Positions 1-10,900 of a stretch of DNA of 64,000 nt are shown one piece after another. Position 1 is the stretch's first letter; the number at the start of each line of letters is the position of its first letter. The position numbers and the translations under genes are program-made. Below the pieces are notes generated by a model, which had not been told where the DNA came from, made no database searches, and saw only the letters and a list, made by a program, of their open reading frames with translations. Location: assembly GCA_003255025.1 (NCBI GenBank), contig QANY01003844.1:867652-931651 (forward strand). Direction: 5' to 3'. This stretch comes from Datisca glomerata (lineage: Eukaryota; Streptophyta; Magnoliopsida; Cucurbitales; Datiscaceae).

Positions 1-168
1 AGCACAAAAAATAAAGTCCCCGCTTAACTAATTTTGAGTGTAATGTCCAGAAAGTCTATATAATGTATACCGTGTATATAAGATATACTGTAAATATATT
101 TAATATATATTATATATACAATTGACAGTTAGAAGTAGCTTTTCACGGGGGTGTCATAAATTTTTCTA
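1..168. other. AT-rich flank, no gene seen
   Basis: Low-complexity AT-rich DNA with TATA-type runs. No open frame or recognisable element end was found. It leads directly into the ~500 bp tandem array. Confidence 0.5.
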
Positions 169-2152
169 GGCGTGCATTTTTTTTTTAAAATGGGTGAAGA
201 GACTAGTCTTTAATGAATTAAAAGTGGGGTGAGAATGAAAATCATTTTTAGACTATTATGTCAACTCTTTATTTTATAATTTCAAATTTGCCCTTGAATC
301 TATTAATAGTACATCATTAATTCTTGATTTTTATTCTTTTTATTCTCAAAATGATGTATATATTGAGAAATTTTTTTATATAATTTATAATTTCAATTTT
401 ATTTTAGACATGAAATATATTAATTTATTTCGTCATTAAGAAATATGATAGAAAAATTCAATCAATAATCAATAAAAAGGTAAAACGTGTTTTTAGTTCA
501 TTTGTCACATAAAGATCAAATACATAATACAATAAAAATTTAATTAATAATTTATAGAGTGTACGCATATGTTCTTCTAGCATAATTAACTTAATTAGAG
601 ATGTTTTAGTGAGTGAAACTTATGAGTATTATAAGTTATAATTGTGGGCGTGCAATTTTTTCTGGGCGTGCAATTTTTTCTTAAAATGGGTGAAGAGACT
701 AGCCTTTAATAAATAAAGTGGGGTGAGAATGAGAATCATTTTTAAACTATTATATCAGCACTTTATTTTATAATTTCAAAATTTTCCTTGAATCTATTAA
801 TAGCGCATCATTAATTCTTGATTTTTATTCTTTTTTTTATTCTCAAAATGATGTATATATTGAGAAATTTTTTATATAATTTATAATTTCAATTTTATTT
901 TAGACATGAAATATATTAATTTATTTCATCATTAAGAATATATGATAGAAAAATTCAATCAATAATCAATAAAAAAGTAAAACGTGTTTTTAGTTCATTT
1001 ATCACATAAAGATCAAATAAATAATACAATAAAAATTTAATTAATAATTTATAGAGTGTACGCATATATTTTTCTAGCATAATTAACTTAATTAGAGATA
1101 TTTTAGTGAGTGAAAATTATGAGTATTATAAGTTATAATTGTGGGCGTGCAATTTTTTCTCGGCGTGCAATTTTTTTTAAAATGGGTGAAGAGACTAGTC
1201 TTTAATAAATTAAAAGTGAGGTGAGAATGAGAATCATTTTTAGACTATTATGTCAACTCTTTATTTTATAATTTCCAATTTGCCCTTGAATCTATTAATA
1301 GTGCATCATTAATTCTTGATTTTTATTCTTTTTTTATTCTCAAAATGATGTATATATTGAGAAATTTTTTTATATAATTTATAATTTCAATTTTATTTTA
1401 GACATGAAATATATTAATTTATTTCTTTATTAAGAAATATGATAGAAAAATTCAATCAATAATAAATAAAAAAGTAAAACGTGTTTTTAGTTCATTTGTC
1501 ACATAAAGATCAAATAAATAATACAATAAAAATTTAATTAATAATTTATAGAGTGTACGCATATGTTCTTCTAGCATATTTAATTTAATTAGAGATATTT
1601 TAGTGAGTGAAACTTATGAGTATTATAAGTTATCATTATGGGCGTGCAATTTTTTTTGGGTGTGCAATTTTTTCAGGGCGTGCAATTTTTTCTTTATATG
1701 GGTGAAGAGACTAGTCTTTAATAAATTAAAAGTGGGGTGAGAATGAGAATCATTTTAGACTATTATGTCAACTCTTTATTTTATAATTTTAAATTTACCC
1801 TTGAATCTATTAATAGTGCATCATTAATTCTTGACTTTTAGTATTTTTTATTCTCAAAATGATGTACATATTGAGAAATTTTTTATATAATTTATAATTT
1901 TATTTTTATTTTAGACATGAAATATACTAATTTATTTTGTCATTAAGAAATATGATAGAAAAATTCAATCAATAATCAATTAAAAAGTAAAACATGTTTT
2001 TAGTTCATTTGTCACATAAAGATCAAATAAATAATACAATAAAAATTTAATTAATAATTTTTAGAGTGTACGCATATGTTCTTCTAGTATTATTAACTTA
2101 ATTAGTAGTATTTTAGTGAGTGAAACTTATGAGTATTATATGTTATAATTGT
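169..2152. repeat. Tandem array, four units of about 500 bp
   Basis: The anchor word TGGGTGAAGAGACTAG recurs at 191, 687, 1183 and 1699, giving periods of 496, 496 and 516 bp. Most of each unit is near identical, including AAAACRTGTTTTTAGTTCAT and the closing GAGTATTATAAGTTATAATTG. At each junction sits a short sub-repeat GGGCGTGCAATTTTTT: two copies before units 2 and 3 and three before unit 4, which accounts for the extra 20 bp. The units are very AT-rich and have no coding potential. This may be a small satellite array or an internal array of an unrecognised transposon. No terminal inverted repeat was seen. Confidence 0.9.
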
Positions 2153-2900
2153 AGCTTTCTAATTTATTTACTAAAATAAATCTATTTTATTCTAAGTTTT
2201 TATTTATATGAACAAGAAATAAATAAAACTAATTAAAATAATAAAGGCGTACAGATCACGTGCACTGCACGTGTAATTTAACTAATTTTTATACTTATGA
2301 TTAATATTGATGATTTCTATTATATTTGTGGTCATTTTTCATCATCATTATTTTTTACTTCAAAAAAGTTGTCAATTTACCAAGCTAACATCGAGGCATT
2401 TTTTTACCTCAAAAAGTTGTTTCTACCCCTCCCGATGAAATCTAGTCCAGAAAAAAGTTTTTTTTGCTAAACTATACTCTTTGATAAAACATTTTACAAG
2501 GTTATCTCATTGACCTAATTTTTATTTATCCCAATCCCCTGGCTTACATTCTCTTCACTTTTTTTTCTCAATTTCATTCTTACACATTGACCCACACATA
2601 CAGACACTCTCTATTCATCTTTTATATTCATCTCTCTCTCCTAAAAACCCATTTTCTCCATAACTAAACATAACAAAATAGATTTTGTTAATTTTAATGG
2701 TTTTTGTTAATTTTGGTGAGTTTTATTAATTGTGAGAGAGAACGTAGAGAGAGGGAAAGACATGACGTAGAGCGTAGAGAGATAGAGAGAGAACATTGAG
2801 AAAGAGACAAAATGTCGAGAGAGGGGATACATGACGCCCGTGTACCAATCATGTATTCTATAGGATGGCTGCACGACACCCGTATACACATCATGTACAC
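2153..2900. other. Intergenic, no gene seen
   Basis: AT-rich DNA followed by a purine-rich stretch of GAGAGA and GTAGAG words (about 2730-2825). The short open frames on both strands here are low-complexity and resemble no protein I know. Confidence 0.4.
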
Positions 2901-2925
2901 TACATTGACTCCACGACGATCGCGT

Positions 2926-4300
2926 AGCCATGACCCACCATCAACTTACTTTTTCTTCATTTTTTCAATAATAATTTTCTTACACAATATCAAATCAAAT
3001 GTCAATTCATTTTTCTACAATACTCAACCTCCATATTTATTTATATTTAAATAAATATATAAAATAAAATATATTACATGTATAGTGTACACGATCGTCG
3101 TGTTATCATCATGTACCCATGGCATAGTAGTCAATTCCGTTTCGGTGGCCGTTTCAATTTTTTGAAAAAATGGAACGTTTCGGATATTTCGGTGTTCCGA
3201 TCATCCGTTTTGGAAATTTTTTTTGGACATATAAGAAAATATTATATTTTTTTATAAATAACTAGGCAAATATAAATGTTTCATTAACAAACTTCTTTAT
3301 TTTGAGAACTCGTGCTTAATTCTAAACATTATGATTTATTTAAAAGCATGAGCGTAATTCTTCACATGAAAAAGTAACAAATCGATATATAAATCACCTA
3401 ATTAATGTAAAGAAATCATTTAATCTAAAAATAATCTCTCATTTATTTATAATATAAACAAATAACACATTTTAGCTAAATAAGTTACACATTCTAAAAA
3501 ATAATTGTAGAAAAAAATTTAACCAATTATAGAAGAAAAATTAGTTATATTAAATTACAGAATTATTATGGAACAAAAAGTGAAGTAAAAAAATTATAAT
3601 TGAACCTTGGAGGGGTGAATTTTTCTCTCAACTACATTGTTGTTGAAAAATGTTGCCTCTGTTACTATTTAATACAGTTTTGCAAAGGAGAGCCAGTTCT
3701 GGCCTCGATGCCATTTCACCCATTCCGGGCGAAATGGACATATTTTGGCCGGAATGGACATATTCCGAACGGAATATTCCATTTTGACTGGAATGACCTG
3801 GTTTTTAGCTGAAAAATTTATTACCCTCAATTAATTTCGTCGTGTCAGAAACCAGAATGTTTCGGCCATTCCGGCGGAACAGAACGGATTTTGCTACTGT
3901 GACCCATGACTGATTATCCACTTATTTTTTTTTCATTTTTCAATATTTTTCTTACACACCATCAAATCAAATGTTAATTCATTCTTTTTCAACAGTCAAC
4001 CTTTATATTTATTTATGTTTAAATAAATATATAGAATTAAATATATTACATGTGTAGTGTATACGATGACTACATGACGGTCGTGTAGCCATCTTGTACC
4101 CATGCCCCACCATTCACTTACTTTTTCTTCATTTTTTCTCCCAATACTTTTTTTACACAACATCAAATCAAATTTCAATTCATTTTTTTTCAACACTTAA
4201 CCTCCATATTTATTTATATTTAAATAAATATATTACATGTATTGTGTATATGATGGATACATGAGACATCGTGTAGTTATCATGTAGACTATACGATGGG
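2926..4300. repeat. Three tandem units of about 195 bp, split by a MITE
   Basis: Unit A (about 2926-3122), unit B (about 3902-4100) and unit C (about 4101-4300) share the same ordered words: an ACTTAC/ACTTAT plus TTTTTCATTTTT block, ACACAAYATCAAATCAAAT, TATTTATTTATRTTTAAATA, then ATTACATGTRTAGTGTAYACGAT and GTACCCATG. A hAT-type MITE lies exactly between A and B; without it the units would be contiguous. No coding potential. Confidence 0.75.
3123..3901. mobile_element. hAT-type MITE (779 bp)
   Basis: The element begins CATAGTAGTCAATTCCGTTT and ends in CGGATTTTGCTACTGTG. The ends are inverted repeats: CATAGTAG against CACAGTAG when the right end is complemented, and both sides are rich in TTCCG/CCGGAA words. 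The flanks carry an 8 bp duplication, ACCCATGG at 3115-3122 and ACCCATGA at 3902-3909 (7 of 8). CA/TG ends with an 8 bp target duplication are typical of hAT elements. No transposase is present, so it is non-autonomous. Confidence 0.8.
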
Positions 4301-4309
4301 TACATGGGC

Positions 4310-4720
4310 ATCTAGGAGAGAGAGAGAGATGAAGATGGAAGATGAAGAGAGAGGGTGTGGGTCAGTGTATAAGAAGGGTAATGAGAAAAAATAGTGTACA
4401 TGATGGTTATACGAGATTTTAGAAGAGAGCGGGATGTAGATGGAATATGAAGAGAGAGAGAAGACTAGCGTGTAAGAATGACAATGTGGAAATTTTTTCT
4501 ACAAGTGCATCCGGTCCTTACGTTCCATTGGTGCATTTCTATAAGTGCATCACGATTGGCACATAGATACCATGTAACATAACGTAGACTACACGATTGA
4601 TATAATTTTATGTAACAGTATAATTTAGCAAAATAAAAAATCCAGAAAAACTTCCTTCTTCTTCCTTCGCCCTCTCATACGGTCATACTCAATCGCGCTC
4701 TCTTTCTCTCAGAGACTGTT
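4310..4720. other. Region upstream of the CRWN gene
   Basis: GA-rich stretches at about 4315-4345 and 4425-4465 surround AT-rich DNA. No clear TATA box could be chosen. The promoter of the CRWN gene must lie here or in the repeats further upstream. Confidence 0.4.
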
Positions 4721-4748
4721 TTTCTGGTGCTCTTTCCTTCTCTGTCGT

Positions 4749-4749
<1 letters not shown>

Positions 4750-4803
<54 letters not shown>

Positions 4804-4813
4804 GCGCGCGCGC
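4750..4813. repeat. (CT)n(GC)n microsatellite in the CRWN 5' leader
   Basis: About 25 CT units (4750-4800) run straight into an alternating GC tract (4801-4813). It lies about 150 bp before the CRWN start codon, probably in the 5' untranslated region. Pyrimidine-rich CT tracts are common near plant transcription start sites. Confidence 0.9.
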
Positions 4814-4907
4814 TCTCTTGTTTCGTTCGTCTCCTTAGATCCACTGTTAAATTTTCCATTACTATACCGGCAAAATCTTCAACCTACTTCTTTTAGATAC
4901 ATCTTTA

Positions 4908-4952
4908 ATGAATTTACAGTTGGGAATTGTGAACGAATTAGGAGTTCTGTGA
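4908..4952 (+). promoter_or_regulatory. 14-codon upstream ORF in the CRWN leader
   Basis: An ATG at 4908 opens a 14-residue frame (MNLQLGIVNELGVL) that stops at 4950-4952, only 9-12 bp before the main ATG pair at 4962/4965. If transcription starts upstream it could reduce translation of the CRWN protein. Whether it is in the mature leader cannot be told from sequence alone. Confidence 0.4.
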
Positions 4953-4964
4953 TTGAGTTCGATG

Positions 4965-7900
4965 ATGTTCACGCCGCAAAGGAAGGTGTGGCCCGCAGTA
5001 TCTCTCACTCCGAGGAGTGAAGTAAAAGCGACAGGGTCGAATGTTAGAAGTGTAGAGAAAGGTAAGGCTGTGGCTCTTCATGAAGTCCCGCCGCCGCCTC
5101 TTAGTTCGATCAGCCAAAATGGTGCGGACAAGGCTGGGAGAGGACTGGATACTGGGGATTTGGAGGATTGGAGAAGCTTTAGGGAGGCGGGATTATTGGA
5201 TGAAGCGGCAATGGAACTCAAGGACCGGGATGCACTTGTAGAAAAAGTTTCAAAGCTTCAAAGTGAGGTTAGTGTTAAATTCAAACTAGTTTGAAAGCTT
5301 TTTTGGTTGCTTTTAATCGTAATGTTGCGGGCTTTGAATTCGTTAGTGGCATTAGGTTCTGGTAATTGTTGGTTTGAACCATGATTAGCTTTGGGAGCTT
5401 AAATAAAAATGTAAGTTTTAGTGTTTGTCCTTAGGTACGTAAATTGAATTAAGATTAATAACCAAGTTAAGAAATTTTGAATGAAGAAGCTTGTATTGTT
5501 GAAGTATTTCTAAATCCATGAAAGTAACTGCTAATTTGGGGGATGATTGATGACAATTATTGTATTTAGAAATATATTTAATGGTAGGACGATGTGAAAA
5601 GAGTTCAGCGTTATAAAACTAATTTAAATCATATATATGCTGCTTTAGTATTTTATAATACTTTAGTGGATGCTGAAGGAAAATAATTGAATGAAATCTC
5701 TTTTTTGTGTTATTTATGGCCTCAATATTTGGACTCTCAACTAAGCTAGAGAAAATTACTTGGATCTTTGATTTTAATATCTCTGTAAATGGTGACAATG
5801 AAAAAATATTGGTCCTAGAATAAAATAAATGTTAGTCCTAGAATGATGCATTTGATAATTTATACATCTTCATGCATATTTTTTAATCATAGTTCTGATG
5901 TTCATAATGTTGGAATCACAATGTTTGAAGCTATGCATGGCCTTGCTGTTTTCTATGTGTGAGCTTTGGTATTCCCCTTAATGCCACAGAAAAGTTTGCA
6001 ATAAAGGTTGAAGAAAGAAACTGAAATGAACATTTGAGTTAAAGAAATTTAGTAAGCAGTTGTTAGAGTCTGGATGTGTCCAGTACTCCTAATCATTCCT
6101 TCTTCGTATCCCTTTGGATCTAAAACTCTTAATGTGCTGCTTGGCATTGTCTGAAAGTGAAAGTGTACGGTAATTTATGAAGAAAGAAACTTTATGAACA
6201 AAAATCTTAATAATAATATTGTAAAAATCTGGATATGGCCAGAGCTCCTGATCATTTGTTTTTTGTGTCTCTTTGGATCTAAAATGATTTAGGTAGCTGC
6301 TCCGTTGTCATTGTCTGATTATACTTGAAATTACGTACTTACCCTACTGTAGTTTTGCCAATGCTTTGTATATGTAACACTAGCTTCATGTTATTTGTTT
6401 ATTTTTCTAGGATCATAAGTAACGTCTTCTATGTTATGTGATGGTAGTTCCTTGTACCTTTTTACTTTACTGGGACAATTTGTATTAGCATTAAATATGT
6501 TTTAAGAATAATTAAGGGATGTGACTATACATTGAAAGGATATAGAGACATTGGGGATGTGACTATACTTGTGTAACGTTGTCTATGTTATGTGATAGTA
6601 GTTCCTTTTACGTTTTGACTTTGCTGGGACAATTTGTATTAGCATTAAATATGTTTTGAGAATAACTTGGGGTTGTGAGTATACATTGAAAGAATATAGA
6701 GACATTGATTCAAGTTCAACGATGATTTGATCTTCAGTTATACATGCACAATTTTATTGCATCCAAATGTTATATACCAGTAAGCTCACATTATTCTGAT
6801 ATATTATGGACTATTGGAAGATTGCAAAATGTAAGCTGAATTCTTAGTTGGAAATGGGAACTGAATATACTAACTGAAGAAGTTCATGTGGTGCAATTTA
6901 GTGAGTTTTGTTTATACAACTTGCTTCTTGATTCAACTTTGTTCTTGCAACAATTTTATGTCTTCATATTATGCTCTAAAAAATTCTGGGTAAATCTTTC
7001 TTCTCATGAGATAGTCTCGAAACATCACGTGTTTGAGCACTTACATAGCTTTTATCTGATCCAAGAAAAGGCTGTCTGAAAAATTGTTTTTCTCTTTGCA
7101 GCTTTTTGATTACCAACATAGTATGGGTCTTATTTTGATTGAGAAAAAAGAGTGGACTTTAAAGTATGAAGAACTACAACAAGAGCTAGCAGAAATTGAG
7201 GAGATCCTGAAACGTGAATACTCAGCCCATCTGATTGCAATATCTGAAGTTGAAAAGAGGGAGGAGAATTTGAGGAGAGCTCTAGTTTCTGAGAAACAGT
7301 GTGTTGCTCATGTGCGCTATCTCTTTCTAGATTTTTCTTTAATGTGTCTCGCCCTCTCCACATGGCTTCTTTGTCTTTTGTGCTTAATGATGACTCTGGC
7401 TTTCCCTTTTAAGAGCTAGGATATGCGCTTTGATTTTTCTCAGGTTTTTTATTGATCAATGGCTATATCCAATGGTAAATTATTTATGTACTTAATCTTG
7501 GTTAACCCTTAGGTTGCAGGTTCGAATCTGTCAGGTTAGTTGGATATATACCGTCATATATATTTTTGATGGAGAATTCTTTGTATTGCTGCTAATTTCA
7601 TTATTCTTAAATGCAATACAGACCCTAATATTCTTCCTAGTTCCTGATGGTGTATTTCTGTGGAAGTTAGTTAGTCCCCAACATTTTACACAAGCATCAG
7701 TTTGTCTCTAGAATGAGAACAGTAATGTTTACTTTTAGTTATTCGTATCTTACCTTTCCTTTAGTTCTCAATAGTGTGTGCCATATGACTCTGGTGTTGG
7801 TGTGTTGTGAATTGTTTAAGTGAGGAAACGGAATATACTTGTTGCTCATTTTCTTAATTGGTTTATTAAACTTGAGTGTAAGTTTCAGTTTCTTTAGTGG

Positions 7901-10900
7901 AATACTGGAATTGTTGTCACTGCTATAGTGTTGTCTCAGCACAAACTTTGTTCGTATGAAGAAAACATAAATCTCATTTGAGATAGTATTTGCAAGGACT
8001 AGAGGCCCAAAATTATCTTGACATTGAGAATCGTGGTCTCTCTTATCTGGTGCTTAGTACAAGACGTGGGCATGTAGCACGTACACATGCCTGCACACCG
8101 CTTAAACATTTTCCGAATATTTTTTGGGTGGATCTTATACCATATCTCTGAATCTTGTACCACAACTCTTCATTTCTAATCATCTGAAGAATGTGATTCT
8201 ACCAGTATATTTTTATTCTAATAATTTCCTTTCTTTGCCTAGTATCTCTAATAAAGAACTTATCTACAAAAAGTAATTTATGTTTTAAGAAATCCATAGT
8301 TCCTAGCTCGGACCAGAAGTTTGCATTTATGGTGGATATGCTTTGCACGTCCATGTCTTATATAATCCTATTATCTGACTGTTGCTTTTCTAATTTTGTG
8401 CAGTTCTTGTAGGTTGTTATTGGGGTCTTTCCTTTGTTTTTTCTTGTTTTCTGTGTGAGTATGTTTTCGTGCTTTTAATTGAGAGGGAGAGAGAGAGAGA
8501 CAGGTAGGTTAATATGTTAATCACTGAGTTGAACTTTATATATATATATAATGTTGACTTGATAATGACCATGTCTGTGTTAACTGCAGCTCGAAAAGGC
8601 CTTGCATGAAGCTACTGAGGAGCATACCCAAATCAAGTTTGCGTCTGAAAGGAAGCTGACTGACGCAAATGCTTTGATGGTAGGACTTGGAGAGAAATCT
8701 CTGGAGGTACAAGAAAAGTTGCATGCTGCTGAAGCGAAGCTTGCTGAGGTAAATAGGAAAAGTTCAGAATTAGAGATGAAACTATATGAGGTCGAGGCTC
8801 GGGAAAGCGTGCTTCAGAGGGAGCGCATGTCCTTAACTGCAGAGTATGCTCAGAATTCTTCAGAGTTTCATGGAGTAACAAATTCTGTGTTAATTGATTA
8901 ATTGATATTATTGGTTTCAGGCAAAAAGTGCACGAGGACACATTTTGTAAGCAAAGTGAAGAATTGCATCAGTGGGAGCAGAATTTGCAGGAAAGGGAGA
9001 AGAGTCTATCTGACGGTCGCAAAATCCTCTATGAAAGAGAGCAGAAGGCAGACGAAGGTGACAGGCTCAGTAAGCAGAAGGAGAGGGAACTTGAAGAGAT
9101 ACAAAAAAAGATTGACATGTCAAGATTTTTGTTGAAAGAGAAGGAAGATGGTATATATACACGACTTTCTGACTTAGAAGTGAAAGAAAAAGTGAGTTTC
9201 TAGTCTGTGTGAGCTATCATTTGAGTTTTGATCATTATGTTGTAGTTATTCTTCTTTTTGTTTTAAAATTGTTTGCAGGAAGCTGCTAGTACGAGAAACC
9301 TTCTAGAGATGAGACAGAATGCATTATTTGGGTTGGAAGAAGAGCTCAGTACGAGGGAAACAGTAAGTCTGAAGACACATAAATATCTTTTTTGCATGAT
9401 AAGCCTATGACAACTTCTGATGGGGGGGTGGGGTGAGGGGGGAACAGGAAATGGAAGTGTAGAATTTTTCAGCAATTGGCAGTACACTCAAGAAAACTTT
9501 GTTTTGTTTGGCATGGGCTCATGTTGATATGCAAATATTGGTTAAATAAGTACAAATTGAAAGAAAAAGAATGTAATCTTCAATTTAGTTATTTTTTGTT
9601 CATTGTCAATTTTGTACGAAAGTGTGCTTGGAGAAGTTGGATTTCCTTTGCCTTTCCATGAAATAATTTTATTACCAAAAGGATTTCCAAAATCAATTAT
9701 TGATATATTTTGCTGCAAGCACCACTTCGTCATATGTGGTCTTATCTGTTGTGTGTCAGTCTCTAATATGATCAAACAGGCAGTATGTATAATGTTGTGT
9801 AGTCATATCTCATATGATCATTCTGTAATGTTATCTATCATCTAACACTATTCTGGTCTTTCACAGGTGGAGATTCAGAGGCTTCTTGACAAGAAAAGAG
9901 CCATTTTGGAGAAGGAGGAGGAGGAATTTAGGTTGGAAGTGGAAGAAAGGAGGGTCTCTGTTGACAAGGAACTTAGTTGCAGGGTAGATGCATTGGAGCA
10001 AAAGGAGGCTGAAATTAACCATGAGAAAGAAAAGTTGGTAAAGCGAGAGCAAGCATTGGAGAAGAAGTCAAATAGAGTAAAGGAAAGAGAGAAGGATCTT
10101 GAAGAGAAACGGAAAACACTAATGGAGAAGGAGAAATCTATTAAAGCTGAAGAGAAAAAGCTGGGATTGGAAAGGCAGCAGATGCTTGCTGATAGGGAAA
10201 GTGTGCAGTCCCTTGTGGTAGAGATTGAGAAAATAAGGGCAGAAATTAGCCAACAGGAGCAGCAAATTCACGAAGAGAGTGAGAAAATGAGGATAATTGG
10301 AGAAGAGAGGTCAGAGTTCACGCGTTTGCAGTTGGAAATGAAAATGGAATTACATAAATACGTATTTCAGAAAGAGTTGCTTCAGAAAGAAAGCAATGAC
10401 ATGAAGCAGGACAGGGAGAAGTTTGAGAAAGAGTGGGAAGTTTTGGATGATAAAAGAACTGAAATTAATAGAGAGCTAAGGAAGCTTGTTGAAGAGAGAG
10501 AGAATATTGCGAAAATGCAACACTGTGAAGGTGAAAGGCTCAAAGAAGAGAGACATGCATTGCAGGCCAATGTTCAGCGAGAACTAGATGATCTCAAATT
10601 GCAGAAAGAATCATTTGCAGCTAACATGAAGCATGAACAAATGTTATTATCAGAAAGATCTGAGAATGAGCGCAAGTCAATGCTTCAAGATTTTGAATTG
10701 CAGAGAAGGGATCTTGGGACTCGTTTAAGGAAGAAGCAGGAAGAAGTGGAGAAAAAACTGCAGGAAAGAGAGCGGGCATTTGAGGAGGAGAAAGACAGAG
10801 AACATAATAATATCAAATACATGAAAGAAGTTGCTCAAAGAGAAATGGAGAATTTGCAATCCAAAAGGCATCAAATAGGGAAGGAAAGAGAGCTGGTTGC

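Noticed and set aside
2694..3054. Overlapping open frames on both strands near 2.7-3.0 kb
   Set aside because: They are low-complexity (GAGAGA and repeat words), overlap on opposite strands and belong partly to the 195 bp tandem unit.
7519..7528. tRNA gene
   Set aside because: Only a B-box is present; no acceptor stem, anticodon arm or proper A-box at the right distance.
8865..8873. Alternative exon 3 donors of CRWN at 8865 and 8875
   Set aside because: 8875 breaks the frame into exon 4. 8865 keeps the frame but adds seven residues not expected in the family; 8844 (GTATGC) gives the family spacing.
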